A stretch of DNA of 64,000 nt from Adiantum capillus-veneris (lineage: Eukaryota > Streptophyta > Polypodiopsida > Polypodiales > Pteridaceae). Below the pieces are notes generated by a model. That model was not told the origin of the DNA. It was given only the letters and a program-made list of their open reading frames with translations, and ran no database searches. The stretch is taken from positions 74,858,372-74,922,371 of the forward strand of contig CM043953.1 of assembly GCA_014529385.2 (NCBI GenBank). The letters are read 5' to 3'. The translations under genes were made by a program, and so were the position numbers. Shown piece after piece: positions 10,256-22,237 of the stretch; within the stretch, counting starts at the first letter, position 1; each line of letters begins with the position of its first letter.

Positions 10256-13200
10256 TCACCCTCCCTGCATCACTATCATCCTGCTGGTGGAAGATAGCTT
10301 AAACTGAAGTGCCGAGCCCATGAGAGTGGACCAAGCAGCTACCCCCCAAGTGTACTGCCGAGCAATGGAAAGAGCAAGAATCAATCGAAGAACACAAAGC
10401 CACACATGCTGTGTGAAAGGACAATCCCAAAGACAATGACGCTGACTCTCCACAAGATGGTCGCAAGCTGCACATGCGGCCGAGAGACCACTATGTACAA
10501 GCCAAATTCCAACTGTTGTAGCTTTGTGTGCAAGCAATCACTAAAACAAAGTGACTCTCCTCGTCTTTCTGGAGTCCCACAACCTCTCCCAAAAGGCTGC
10601 CAAGAACTCAGCTGTGAGACCCTCCTCCTACAAATGAGGTGTTGCAATAGGACGAGCCTCTCTTTATGCTCCTAGTATGTGACGTCCTAGTTGAACAGTG
10701 TACTGAAAGAAAGGGACACCTGGGTGGTCTGCAGAAGAGAAAGGGTCCCTCCCAAAGCCACTCTCTAGGATCCCACTGTACTCGTGCCAGTGGATAGCTC
10801 TCCCAAGCCCACAGTCTCTAGTGTCTAGTCTCAAGAGTTGTTGGGCCAGGATCAATGACAAAAGTCCTCCCACAAATGCCCACCACTCGGATCCTCTGAA
10901 AACAGCTCTACCTGGTACTTTTCCCTCACCCTCACCCCGTAACTCAAAAAACAGTGAGGGTAATGTCTCTGAGCAAGCCCGAACTGAGACGAGAACCTCC
11001 ATTCGCGTGAAGGCTCCCATCCATTTGGGTGCTGCTGGCTCGAGAGGTGTGAGCCACTCAACTGGTACTACCTCTGAGATGTCCTGACACATGCTCTGCA
11101 CCCCTCTCATGCCCTATATCTGAAAGCCCTGCAGCTCCTTTGACAAGCCTAAAAACTTTAACCAGTCACCTAAAGAGCGTGCTTCACCCGCTGCCATGGG
11201 ACCCTAGGAAACATGAGGCCGACTACCAACCAAGTGGCCTCTGTGAGTGCTAACCATGGGGTTCAAAACAAGGGGCTGTCGCAAGTGCTCCTCCATGCAA
11301 GTAGGCTGACACTGGTCTAGGCCTCACCGCACATGCTCCCAAGATCAAAGAAAACTCGTAGCGAAGCCGTCCTCCAGTCTCCTGCTCAAGATAACTCTGC
11401 GCATCTCTGTGAAGATCCATCTGGTCGAAGGTTGCCAAGGTCCTCTAACCTGAGGCACCCTAGCTGTAGAGCTCCTCACCTAGAAGAAGTCCTCTGACGA
11501 TGAACTTCCCAAGAAGGGCTCTGCTCTGCTGTGTTGGGACTATGATCCCAAGCCCTCCCTGAGAACAAGGAAGCGTGATGACTTTCCAAGCCACTTTGGC
11601 CCGGGCTATCTGAGTGTCACACCTTGACCACAAGAAGTTCCTGATTAGCCTCTCTACCTGGTTGATACAAGAATTCAAGAAGATCCAACAAGAAGTGATG
11701 TACCACATAGTAGCCAAAAACACCTGGATGGCCACTACAACTCTGCTTGCCAGAGAAAGTCTTGCTGAGCTCCAATGCAACAACTTCCTCATGATAGACA
11801 GAAGGAGGGGAGCAATTTGTTGTTTGGGAGACAAGTCAAAACCAACGTGACAACCCAAGTATCGAACTACAGTCCCTGCAGGAATCCACCTGAAACCCTC
11901 ACTTGGCATCCAATCGGGCATAGGAGCACTACCAACCGAGAAAGCCATTGTCTTTCTCCGGTTGATCAGTGTGCCATATGCACACTAGAAGGTCTCTAGA
12001 GACTTCTCACACCTGTGAAGGTTGGCCTCTTGGCCATCCAAGTACAATACCGAGTCATCTGCAAACTCAGCGTCCAATAGCTCATCTCCTTGAATAGGAA
12101 GTGCTAAGCCCCATAAACCAACCTGCTGCGACACCAAAAACCATCTCATCGTCTCGACATAGAACACAGAAAGAGGAAGGGGAAAAATGGCAGCCCTGTT
12201 TGACCGAACGTGTGAGCATGAAACGATCACCTCTACCTCCTGACAAAAGTACCTGATCGTGTGTCCGTCTATATAAAGCTGACACCCCTCTGATCCAAGC
12301 ATTTGAGAAGCCTATCTTGCGTAGAGTGCCCTCCAAAAAGTCCCATTCAACTCTGTCGTAGGCCTTCTCAAAATTCAGAAGAAGAATCACCAGATCCTCA
12401 CCATGGAGCCGTGCTAGGGTAGAAGCCTCCCAAAAAGTAAAGATGTTGTCAAGGATACTACGCTCCTTGAAAAAAATTGTCCGAGTCCCATGTATAAGGC
12501 TCTCTAGAAGTGGCTGAATCCTCAAACTTAGAGCCTTGGCAAGAATTTTGTAGCCTGAATTGAGGATGGTGATGGGGTGCCACTGTGGAATATCATCCAA
12601 GGAGCCACCCTCCTTGGGTATGAGGTAGATCAGGCCCTCACTCATGCTCTCAGGCATCTCTCCTATGTGCAAGATGTACTAAAAAGTACTACAAGTATCT
12701 AGGCCAAGCAAGTCCCAGTACTCCAAGAAAAAATTGGGAGTCAAGCCATCCTCACCTAGACAGCTGCCACAAGGGAGTGTACTAAGAGCCGTGTGAAACT
12801 CCTTAAGCTACAGTGGTAGCTCAAGACTTTGACACATCTCTTAAGTCACAAGACAAGGCATCTGTGCCCACACTTGCTCCTTGCATGCATCCTAATTCTC
12901 CGATTGAGGCTCTACAGATAGTAACTCACGGTAAAAGTCGGTAGCAAATTGCATGCATGTCCTTTGGCTCAGAAGCAACTGACCTGTCGAGCCTCCTCAA
13001 TTGGCTGACCTTGGCATGCGTATGCCAAGGTCCCACTGCCTCAAAGAAAGCACCAGTCACTCTGTCACCCACCTGCATCCACTGAGATGCCTGTCCATGG
13101 AAAGAAAACTCATGGCTTTGCTCCTCTATGCTAACAAGCTCCTGGTGAGCCTGTTGTAACTGCTCCTCCAACCAAGGACTATATGGATGCTACTCCTACA

Positions 13201-14205
13201 TCCACTGCAAGGAAGCAGCACCCCGTCGGAGATGCTGCTCCTCCTCTCTCACTGCAACCAGACAAACCAAATACTCCTGGATAAAGAAACAACTAAGCTA
13301 AGCTAGTCCTGAGGCCACTCTATTAGGAGGAGAATCCTGCATGTCTAGACTCTTTGTCCAAAGAGCCTCCACTCGCTCTCTGAGTGTAGAGTCCAGGAAG
13401 ACCCTCTCAGGGATGCGAAGCATCATGTTCCCACTCCAGTGCCTATTTTCCACTGTGAGAATCACTTGTGGATGGTCCGAGAAGGAAGTCCCTGCTAGAA
13501 TGCCAACTGTCCCACCCAAGTCACAGAAGTGGTCACTAATGTAGAAGCAATCTATTCACGATAGATTCACTCCTCCCACTCTGCGGTCCAAACGAGAGAA
13601 GGCTAGGCTGTCTAGGGGCCTCACAAAGCTAAAGTGCTGCCACACATCTGAAACCCTCAGAATCATACAAAACCTCTTCCAAGCTTCCAACTCAACTCCA
13701 TGCATAGTAGCATGGCTACCACCAATCCTATTAGAGGGGTCCTCCAACATGTTGAAGTCACCCCCTATGCACCACTACTCTGCCTGCGGTAGAGACTCAA
13801 CAATTAGTGACCAAAACTCTATTGGTGCACTCGTCACATTGGGCGCATAGATGTTCAGGAAGCCCACAAGGAAACCCTGAACCTTCATAGTGATCCACTG
13901 AGCCCTGCCTCGCACAATAATCCCTCTGCCCATAATGGCTTGCTGCAAAGAATCCAGAGTAGTCATACATACCCCACCCTGGATGCCTGTAGGTCCAAAA
14001 GCAGCTGACCAAAAAGTATCATATCGTCCACGCAAAAGCTGACCACATTGTGTAATGTGGCTCTCACACGGATGATGCTCCTGTAGCATAAGGAGGTCAA
14101 TCTCTCATCCCACAAGGACGTTGAAGCTTCTGATGCAGTTCAACCCCTCTGAGGTTGAAACTGGGTCCCACCTAGTCCCTGCATGTTCCATGAGATGATC
14201 CTCAT
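10256..14205 (-). pseudogene. LINE ORF2: endonuclease and reverse transcriptase
   Basis: It starts at 14205 with MRIISWNMQGLGG, the usual ORF2 opening. The APE-type endonuclease shows LLMLQEHH, FLNIYAPN, a GGDFNMLEDP-like block near 13750 and the SDH motif (FSDHPQV, about 13475). The reverse transcriptase shows PITILNSGYKILAKALSLRI, FEKAYDRVEWDFLEGTLRKIGF, SVKQGC and the catalytic block AEFADDSVLYLDG near 12045. Thumb and connection text follows (VVRYLGCHVG, GGLGIIVPTQ). The C-terminal zf-RVT-like region (CAACDHLVESQRHCLWDCPF) is at about 10440-10480. The frame is broken at least six times by frameshifts and stops. It would nick target DNA and prime reverse transcription of the LINE RNA in an active copy. 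Confidence 0.92.
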
Positions 14206-15609
14206 GCGGAGCAAGAGAACAGATACTGCCACAACAGCTAAGCGTTCTATCTTTGAGGCTGGCTTGGATGGGGAGTAATCCTCATCCGAGCATCCTCTAG
14301 ATAGGCATGACTACAAAGAGTGCCTGGCCCAAGCCCAAGTAGACCAAGCCATGCGTAAAGAAACCTCCTCTATCCAAGAGTCCTCATGAATGTGTACATA
14401 GCATGGAGGGCACTGCGTATTAGCAAATAAGTGAACCACAATGTGTCTACATCCTGCTGATTCTAGAGGGATCACAGCAAACTTGGCCAATTGCCAAAGA
14501 GTCTGAAGCCATTAGGAAAAGTTTGGACTCAAAAATGGGCCTTGTAAGAATTGTTGATGTGGCATAGCTTTCAAAAAGTGGGGATCGGTAAATGTTTTGC
14601 AAATAAGATCCAAACTTGTCGGAGGTTGGATATTTAGAATCTACTCTTCAAATGCTATCTATTGATATATAGCATGCATGTATCGGACATTGCCTTCATG
14701 TAGATCTAGAAAAAGGTGATTTCAGATTACCGTAACGGTAACAAAACCTGGCTGATTGAAAAAAAATGGCATAACTTTCATAGAAGTCATCCAAAGTTTT
14801 CGGACCTTGGCTCTTTAGAATCCATTTTTCAAGAACTTTTCAATGATAGGTCATATCATGGGGTTCTAAGCAATATTTAGAGGGGTCTACCGGGTTTCTT
14901 TCTTTTGTACAACTTTGATGATGTGGCACTCTTAAAAGGCCCAAAAATGAGTTCAAAATTTTCCTAATAATGTTTGTAACTCCTAGGTCTCCCATGTGGT
15001 GAGAGAGCTCTAGGACCTGTGTCTGTAGCCACTCCAACACTGAGTTGAGAGTCCACTCAGTCTGGTCCCTGCTGCAAAGGGGAAAATAGAAGCCAACCCC
15101 TGAGTCCAAGGCCTATACCCTCTAGCTGCAAGGAACATAACATGAACCCTAAAGCAGGCTGCCTCAAGGTCTGATGAGGAGTCGCCATGAAAGGGTGTGA
15201 AGTCATAGGCAAAGAAGTCCCATTGGTGCCGAATGTCAAAGCTCGTGAGACCCCGAGGGAATGCTGCAAACGGAGAGGTCTATACCAAAAGAGGGGGTCG
15301 CAAGAAAGGCTATCCCTCTCTTGCCAAGCGACTCATGGCAAAGGTGATACCAAGAGATCTTCTAGCAGTTGGGGATGGCCTTGCCCCCTAGGTCGACTAT
15401 GGGACTGGAGCGGGAGGGGGGGTGTAGGAGCATGGAGAGGTGGGGGAGAAGAGGGGCGAGGGGGGAAGAAAAGGTAGAGGGGTGAGGAGGAGAGGCCACA
15501 ATAGCAAGAGGCAGAGGGGGCTAAGGAGGAGGGGAGAATTCGGGGGGGGGCTGTTGAGGGTGAACCTGAGGTAAAGGCTGGAGCAGGGACCTCGTTCTAC
15601 TCAAGAGGA
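14206..15609 (-). other. LINE inter-ORF region
   Basis: The DNA between ORF1 and ORF2 holds only short open frames. It contains a G-rich (minus strand C-rich) stretch at 15380-15560. It belongs to the LINE by position, but its length (~1.4 kb) is larger than expected for a plain spacer and may hide decayed coding sequence or a small insertion, for example the AT-rich block 14500-15000. Confidence 0.45.
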
Positions 15610-17466
15610 TCAAATCGGTTTCCTGTGGAAACCCATTGCTGCAGGGTAGGCACTTGAGGACCACTCAGTGCCAGGTTGTTGTTGTGGCCCTTGCCGTCGT
15701 CGACCACGAACTTGCTGCCATCCCTCCTCCGTTGGAGGCCCATGCTCAAAGGGTGGCTCTGCCTGGGTGTTGGACGGGAGCGACTCACAAACCCATGAAG
15801 TGCATGCAAACACTACCTAGATCAACATAATGTCAATCGAGGACACAAATGACACGATAGGCACACGGAGGAAATATCTTTAGCTTGTCAGGTTGAGACC
15901 ATCCTACACATACAACACTCTTGAAGGCCAACTAAACCACAACCAAGAACCTCACTGCTCTCAATTACACCACCTAGCCACATACACACATACGGAAGGT
16001 AACTCACCTAATCATGCCAGATTTGTACGAAACTTAAGGAACACCGTCCCCTCACTAGGATACACCTGTCCCTAAGCTTCTACACTCAAAACCCTCACTC
16101 TAAACACGTCTGCGGAAAACGCGTAGGATGACAAAGTAGAATTTTGAAAGTGCCCGAAACTGAAATTTATGAGTACCTATGCATAGCTTATGTCGCCACA
16201 ATTCTATAGACTACTAGCATGCAGAAAACAGACTTTGATACACTTACGACAACAAATAGCTCGTAGATGCATCGGCGTGTGCGCTTCATTTCGCGTGGAA
16301 TGCTTGGCGTTGTCGCGTAGCTCTCCTTGAGCCTACAGCAATGGTGCAGTCGGATCTCCAATGTGTTGAGCGAGCCGGGCGTAGCAAGAGGATAAAGCTC
16401 ACGCTCACTCTCTTTCTCTCTCACATAATAGACGGCAGCGCTCAAGTTTTTTATTATGATTAAAGTCTTCTTACAAAATGACCTAGGTACCTTATATACT
16501 AGGCTACCTTAGGTTTAACCAAAAATGGGGTTGAAAGGGTCAAATGGATTTGTATTTACAATCTGGAAGTGCCATTGCACCCCGGATTCTGAAACTAGAA
16601 TAACTACTCATTACAAATGACGTTTATAGCCATAAGCCGTAGCATTTCATAACTCGCAAAAGATAAGACTTTGGTACGAAACTTGAGTTATGTTGTGTTG
16701 TTGACCCAACGGTCAACACTGGGTGCTCTATGTCTCTGCCTGTGGCTACTAGCCAGCCCTTGAAGGCTGGGGCTCGGCCTCTGGTGTAGGTTGGGGCCTC
16801 CTCCGTGGACAGGCCTTCGTAAGATGGCCCATCTATTGACAAATGAAGCACTAATTCGGGAGTCCCAAATACTCCACGCTCTGTCTAAACTAGCCCCACT
16901 CACCCGAGGAAGTAGGATGACCTTCAGGAGAGTGTGAGTGTCCCTAACTAGAATGCAAATTGAGGGATTTTCGGCCACCTTGGTAGCTATTGAGGCTGTC
17001 ATGTGAGGTGTCTCTAGATTAGTCCCAATCACTGAGCCTATCCTAGACAAAAGTGGTAGGTACTCCCTTCACAAACCAAGGAAGTAGACAGAGATGGGAA
17101 TGTCTACCTCCTCTACCAGAACATCGAAAGTGGACTCAAACTGCTCGGATGGTCAAGGGGCTCATGGCGATGACCTTGGATTCCATCTCGAAGGTCTCAA
17201 ACTTGATCTGATAGTAGCATGGTACGAGGATCTAAACTTCCAAGATCTTGCCCACCTCTGTGAGAAGGCGGGCTTGGACAAGATCACGTTGCTCTCCTTT
17301 GTTGGGTCTGGTGCTGAGAATCTTGCAAATGACGGAGGTTTCCTGGAGGCGCTCCACCTCTGCTACAAGGCTTGCTTGCTCTATCAATGAATTGGATCGT
17401 GGGCTCTGCAGGGTCCGGAGAGGGGGCTTCTGAGGAGTCCCTTTGGGGTAGAGCATGAGCCTCCAT
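15610..17466 (-). pseudogene. LINE ORF1 (CCHC nucleic-acid-binding), split by a solo LTR
   Basis: The likely start is the ATG at 17466 (MEAHALPQRDSSEAPSPDPA); a longer Pro-rich reading upstream is more likely 5' leader. A perfectly spaced knuckle C-x2-C-x4-H-x4-C sits near 16840-16800 (CFIC, a stop codon, then MGHLTKACPRRRP). The solo LTR 15768-16718 interrupts the frame shortly after. The C-terminus resumes at 15762 with PTEEGWQQVRGRRR, typical of plant L1 ORF1 ends. Several stops lie between 17230 and 16850. The protein would coat LINE RNA. Confidence 0.8.
15768..16718 (-). mobile_element. Solo LTR inserted in LINE ORF1
   Basis: A 951-bp segment with ends TGTTGGAC...GGTCAACA on the plus strand, flanked by the 5-bp repeat CTGGG (15763-15767 and 16719-16723). 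On the minus strand it has a TATATAAGG box near 16490 and a GAGAGA tract near 16410. A TCATCCTACGCG block near 16125 matches the corresponding U5 part of the LTR at 4168-5105. No internal region is present, so it is a recombined solo LTR of the element A/B family. It dates after the LINE insertion. Confidence 0.9.
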
Positions 17467-17498
17467 TTGTTTCTTCTGCTGTGTAGGAAAGGGGGAGG

Positions 17499-17516
17499 GG
17501 GGGGGGGGGGGGGGGG
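17499..17516. repeat. Poly(G) run
   Basis: A G-rich run in the LINE 5' leader; on the coding (minus) strand it is poly(C). It lengthens chance Pro-rich ORFs. Confidence 0.9.
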
Positions 17517-17639
17517 CGTGAAGACTAACACATGAGAACTCGCTGAGTAAAGTCCCATTGAGAACTCCACTGCAGGGCTGAACAGGTGAGGACTTTGGGG
17601 GGGGGTATAGGTGCGCAAAGGTGGGGGCGAGTGGAGATG

Positions 17640-17750
17640 TAGGGCACTGTGTGTGGGGGCAGCCGACAGCGAACGAGAGCGGGCAGCGAATGTGTGTGCC
17701 GGCAGCCGACAGCGAACGAGAGCGGGCAGCGAATGTGTGTGCCGGCAGGG
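17640..17750. repeat. 52-bp direct duplication in the LINE 5' leader
   Basis: The phrase GCAGCCGACAGCGAACGAGA...GCGAATGTGTGTGCCGGCAG occurs twice in tandem (about 17657-17706 and 17705-17750). Tandem monomers in 5' UTRs are known in some LINEs, but only two copies are present here. Confidence 0.7.
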
Positions 17751-17998
17751 AACGATCAGTGGGGGGTGTGGGGGAGCGGGATGGAGAGCATGCTGGTTGG
17801 ACGCAGGTAGAGCAGCATGGGATTGGGACAACAGGCAAGCAGGTGCAGGTAGGGGGCAGTGTGAAAAAAAGGCTGGAACACAGCGCGAGGGCGGAGAGAG
17901 GGAGAGGAGAACAATGGCGAGGGGGGCGAGGCAGGAGAAGGCGAGGGGGGAGAGAGGGTGGGAGCAGCTGTGAGACTTCTGAGAGAGATCAGGTTCCC

Positions 17999-18015
17999 AG
18001 TACCCCTCCATTGTT
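17999..18015. repeat. LINE target-site duplication, right copy
   Basis: AGTACCCCTCCATTGTT, identical to 9753-9769, at the 5' end of the minus-strand LINE. Confidence 0.92.
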
Positions 18016-18137
18016 ATGAAATGATCAATTATAATGGATCAAAGGTCATCCTTCACATCAAACAAGGGGCTCCTACGAGCATACACAATTGGTCATCTAT
18101 ATTGATCCAATCTTCCATGGATAAATGGCATCCAAAA

Positions 18138-18907
18138 TTTAGGGAGGGTGATCTTGGTCATAATAGGCTGGCTTGTAGGAGAAAATGCAATGGCATGACT
18201 CATAATCATTGTTCAAATACTTGTATCTGGAATCATTCACTATAATTGTAGTGATAGCATTAAACCGTGGGTGCCTCTTCCACACCCTCTTCAGAAGATT
18301 CAGGAACGCGGGCTTGTCATCAAACTCATGTGAAATGTATGGAGCCTACTAAAGGCTTTTGACCTAGATCTTGCACTCATCCTAGCTATAGATGTATGTA
18401 AATGAAACTTCAATGACTAGCTAACAATATGAACATATATATGAGGAATTATTAACACGAAATAATACCTAAAAGAAGTCCCCTTATCTTCAGTAGTTTA
18501 GGAAAGCACACATGCATAATCTTCATGATCTTTTTCTTTTTTCAGCATGACGAGAGCATGACATAATACTTCTCCCTTAGCTTTAGGATGAAATCGTCTA
18601 CATCAAGCCTCACAACACACTACACCCAATCCATCACTTGCACGCCTCGGGGTTTAACCGCATTAGGAAATGATAGCATCCAAAGTTTAGTTCGGCATAT
18701 GTCATAATTCTTGGGTAGAACACCATTGATGTCAAGTATTATGAGCTGATTGCATGAAGATTTATTAGCTATGGGTAGCTTCATGCCAGGAGTTTTCTTG
18801 TTATGACACCATGTCTCCCTTCCTACAACACCCACAGTCCAAATGGGTAGCTTTGTGCTAAGATATTTCTTGTTAAGCCACCATATCTCCCTTGCTGCAA
18901 CACCCAA
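18138..18907 (-). pseudogene. FCP1/NIF-like HAD phosphatase pseudogene (copy 1)
   Basis: The first block (18907-18540) contains the HAD motif I region as LIILDINGVLPK (family D-x-D/N-G-x-L). After one TAG comes RLDVDDFILKLREKYYVML, matching the family's RPGVDDFL...FDVGIWSS region. After a likely intron a second block (about 18330-18138) reads KPAFLNLLKRVWKRHPRFNA, then TTIIVNDSRYKYL, the position of the conserved I-D-D-S-P-Y-K motif, here N-D-S-R. A 78-bp internal duplication near the start (REIWWLNKKY and RETWCHNKKT blocks) precedes motif I. Known members dephosphorylate Ser/Thr, for example of RNA polymerase II CTD. This copy is broken and has a mutated DD motif. Confidence 0.7.
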
Positions 18908-19180
18908 AGACCAAATGAAACAAAGGAGAGACTTAGAATAGAAGTAGTATATTGAGATTCATTTCATCTCTCCTTTTTCTACTTAATAGCAATAAGAGTA
19001 AGCTATGGTAATCATAATAGGTGTACAATATCCAATTTGGTAGATTATGTACAATAGAAATTGTCAACCTTACAGAACATAGTAGCAAACACATTGTACA
19101 GTAACAACAAAATCATTTAATTAAACCTTATATGCAAGACAATGCAAACATACCATCACATATAACCAAACAAAAGTGCT

Positions 19181-19745
19181 TTAGATGAAAAGGTGGACTA
19201 CAAAGTACAAAATACTACATAGCAACCAAGTCTTGCAGCCATGCGACTTTTGATCACGACAAATGAGGTGCTTCTTTACTTTGACACAAAAGAGTTCTAA
19301 AAAAGTGGTTGAGTCAATCCAATCACTTACATATTTCTCTATCCCACTTGACGCATCATCTATAGCTCTACCCACCTCTTCACTTCCACTGTCATATGTA
19401 CCTTCCACATCAACACCCTCATCATCATTGACTTCTTCCACCCGTTCCTGCTTGCCTTTCCCTTACGTGCACCACCGACCTTCTCTTCAGCAACCTTCTC
19501 CTCATCTTCAGCTAATTTGTCACCAATATCCTTCTCCTTGGCACCAACAAATTTGTCACCACCACAAGCCTTCTCCTTTGCACCAACACACTTGTCCCTA
19601 CCAGCCTTGTCATCACCAACCTTCTTGCCACCATCAACCTTCTCTTTCGTCTCGGTAAACTTCTCACCACCAGTCAGATTTGTAGCACAATTAGACTCAC
19701 CAAAAGATATTTTACCTCCAACTTTCTCTTCAGTGTAAACAGTTT
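19181..19745 (-). pseudogene. Lys/Glu/Gly-rich repeat ORF with acidic tail
   Basis: The minus strand from about 19745 to 19450 reads as repeated K-V-G-G-K/D-K-x-V-G-A-K-E-K units (for example DKCVGAKEKACGGDKFVGAK). A one-base shift near 19445 then leads into an acidic stretch (VEEVNDDEGVDVEGTYDSG) and YVSDWIDSTTFLELF. It is hydrophilic and LEA-like in composition, with no defined domain. It lies upstream of, and on the same strand as, the FCP1-like pseudogene, so it might be that gene's disordered N-terminal region (inference). Confidence 0.4.
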
Positions 19746-20243
19746 CAACTAACTTCTTCTCACCAATCCCTTCTTTGCCATCCTTTCTGTATGCAGCATT
19801 GCTATTAGCACCCTATAGCTAAGGTGCCTTGGGATAAGCACTATGGTCTGCCACATTCACTTTAGAAAACACATTTTCACCCACGTTTCCTCCCTATAGG
19901 TCTATAGCCTCAGTAACCATCTCTCCTTGTCCCGAGTTCCCCTTCCTCTCTTCAACGTTCACGATATTGTCAACATCTACAGTGTCCTCATTGTACATAG
20001 CACTATCCATGTATCATCCTAGTTGAACATGCTGGAAGCAGATGAATTTTTAAAACATTTTGACTCTTTTGGGCACTCAAAGCCCATCCCATTTTTATCA
20101 ACCTCAACAACACTTCCTCTACATACATTCACCAAAAGAGGAGACACAAGTTTTGATCACTTGAGATGCACAAGTAACACAAAAAAATACATGCAAAAAG
20201 AATCGAACATACTTTGAAAAGTGGGTTGTCCAAAAATCCAAGC

Positions 20244-20636
20244 CTATTCTTCCACAAGAATTGGAAAATTAGAACCAAGTTTAGCACAAACTACATTTAA
20301 ATGCAGTAGATAACTAAAGCACAAAGGATGGTACAATTGCCTACATGCTAGCATGAATCTCTCAACCACAACAAAAGCCTCTAAGGCCTCCCCACAAGCC
20401 ACACAGATGCCAAACACAGGGATTGTGTTCTTTGCATTGAGGGTATCTGGCCTTTGAAAACAAACTAAATGTCTTACCATTCTAATTTCAACAATCACTT
20501 TTTGCAAAAACTCATAATATATTTTCCATTCCATGTTCTCATCTTGCAGTTGTTTATACTCTTTTTGGAAAAATATTTCAAAATAATAGACTTGAAGACG
20601 CAAGGAAGTATCAAAATGAGGGAATAGCAAGGCCAT
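20244..20636 (-). CDS. Hypothetical ORF with RING/PHD-like Cys/His finger
   Basis: 130 residues. The N-terminal half is helical (FQKEYKQLQDENMEWKIYYE). The C-terminal half has C-x2-C (CVAC), then C-x4-H-x2-C (LACRQLYHPLC), then C-x3-G-S where a final Cys would be expected. The spacing recalls treble-clef zinc fingers of the RING/PHD type, but the last ligand is missing. It is on the same strand as the neighbouring pieces at 18.1-24.4 kb. Function unknown. Confidence 0.4.
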   Translation of the reverse strand: MALLFPHFDTSLRLQVYYFEIFFQKEYKQLQDENMEWKIYYEFLQKVIVEIRMVRHLVCFQRPDTLNAKNTIPVFGICVACGEALEAFVVVERFMLACRQLYHPLCFSYLLHLNVVCAKLGSNFPILVEE

Positions 20637-20689
20637 TACAAATTATCCAAGCATACAAAAAGTTATATATTAACAAACAGAACCAAAGA

Positions 20690-21830
20690 GAGCCAAACAA
20701 TCAACAAACCTCAAGAAGTGCCAAGAAGTACCAAACAATCAAAACGGGACCAAGATGATAAATAGCCAAATTGATCAAACAGCAGCAAAAAAAACCAAAG
20801 CATCAAAAGACTCAAATGTATCAAGAAGTTCCAAACAATTCAAAATTATCGAGGTGATAAAGTACCAAATTATCAAAAAGCACCAAAGAAAGCTAAAGTA
20901 CCCAAAAAACCTTAAGATGTGCTTGGAAGAACCAAATAACTCAAAAGTACCAAGGTGACAAAGTATCAAATCATCAAATAGTACCAAAGGGATACAAAGC
21001 CTAGTAAACCTCAAGAAGTACTTGAAAGTACCAAACGAGTAAAAAGTACCATATTATCAAACAACAACAAAGAGATCCAAATTACTATAAAACCTCAAGA
21101 AGTACCGAATGATTTAAAAGTAACTTGGTGAAAAAGTACCAAACTTACAACACCAAACAATCAAAGAGTCTCAAGAAGTTCCACAAAGCACCAAGCAATT
21201 GAAAAGTATCAAGGTGAAAAAGTACCAAATCATCAAACAACACTAAAGGGGGCCAATGCACCAAAAAGTCAAGAAGTGTTTGAAAGTACCAAACAACAAA
21301 AAGTACCAAGGTGAGAAGTACCAAATCATCAAGAAACACTAACATGAAGTACCTAAAAGTACCAAATGACTAAAAAGTCGCAAGGTGATAAAGTACCAAA
21401 TTATCAAACATCACCAAAGAGAGCCAAACAATCAAACAACATCAAATGGACTTAAAGCACTCAAGAAGTGCCACTACGTACCAAATGATTAGAAAATTTA
21501 CAAGAATTACAAAAAATATCAAATTATTGAATAACACCAAGGCAATTCAAACAACCAAACAACCTCAACAAGTGCTTGGAAGTTCCAACATATTAAATAG
21601 AACCAAAAGGGAACAAAAAGTACCTTATTATCAAGCAACACCAATTAAAGCCAACCAAAAATCTCAAGCAGTGCCTCTCGAGGGGTCGAATATACCAATT
21701 GAGAAGCTTGTGCTTGATAATGTACCAAATAACCAAACACCATCAAAAAGTGTTACGCACCAAAAAAATAAAAATGTGCCAAGAAGTACCCAAGAGATTG
21801 ATAAAGTACCAAATTATACATAACTTACAC
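20690..21830. repeat. Degenerate ~90-110-bp minisatellite
   Basis: About eleven diverged units share the phrases GATAAAGTACCAAATTATCA, AACACCAAAG and CCTCAAGAAGTGCTTGGAAG. GATAAAGTACCAAAT landmarks fall near 20850, 20953, 21039, 21124, 21211, 21307, 21382, 21507, 21615, 21721 and 21798. Open frames across it arise from the repeat and are not genes. It interrupts the minus-strand coding debris. Confidence 0.85.
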
Positions 21831-21951
21831 AAACATAATCATCAAATGATCAATGAGCAACAGTAGTGAACAAACATCATCACATAATGATTGTTGAGGA
21901 AAACAACAATAATAGAATCTAAATAGTATAGAACACAAGGCTAGAATACCT

Positions 21952-22237
21952 CTTGGTGCTGAAGCTCTGATTCAAGCCTTTTCGTCTCATTGGAAACTCC
22001 ATGTAGCTACAACAATTACCTACTCACAGCCAATTCAACCTCCACCTCTTGTATCTCATGCAAGGCCACATACACCTCTTGTAGCATATATTTGTGCTAC
22101 ACTTCCAAGGAGGTGATATCATCCATTATTCTTATTGCCACATGCTCTTTACCACCATACACCAGCAACTCATCCTTATTCTTTTGGATGGCAACCATAA
22201 GATCAGTCAGATGTGCCACTACTCCAACCTTTTCCAT
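21952..22237 (-). pseudogene. Coiled-coil fragment
   Basis: From an ATG at 22237 the minus strand reads LTDLMVAIQKNKDELLVYGG, then after one stop EVYVALHEIQEVEVELAV, then after two more ETKRLESELQHQEV. The heptad spacing and single frame, broken only by point stops, suggest a decayed exon. The family is not recognised. Confidence 0.35.

Larger units (their letters stand above)
9770..17998 (-). mobile_element. L1-type LINE, nearly full length, with TSD
   Basis: 8229 bp between perfect 17-bp direct repeats. In minus-strand order it holds a C-rich 5' leader (about 17998-17470), ORF1 with a CCHC knuckle (17466-15610, split by a solo LTR), and ORF2 with endonuclease, reverse transcriptase and a C-terminal zinc-binding region (14205-10256). 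The 3' end is a short A-tail of eight, preceded by a T-run/A-run palindrome centred on CTCGGAG. Both ORFs carry frameshifts and stops, so the copy is dead. Removing the 951-bp solo LTR leaves about 7.3 kb, in the range of plant L1s. It lies just downstream of the FCP1-like pseudogene at 18.1-18.9 kb. Confidence 0.93.

Noticed and set aside
10821-11087. Plus-strand Ser/Pro-rich ORFs in the LINE
   Set aside because: Antisense shadows of LINE ORF2, which has conserved motifs on the minus strand.
17232-18011. 259-residue Pro/His/Ser-rich ORF on the minus strand
   Set aside because: It covers the C-rich LINE 5' leader with a 52-bp duplication and poly(C). Only its end overlaps real ORF1 coding text.
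20755-21823. Lys/Asn/Gln-rich ORFs on the plus strand and Phe/Leu-rich ORFs on the minus strand
   Set aside because: Produced by the AAAGTACCAAAT minisatellite.
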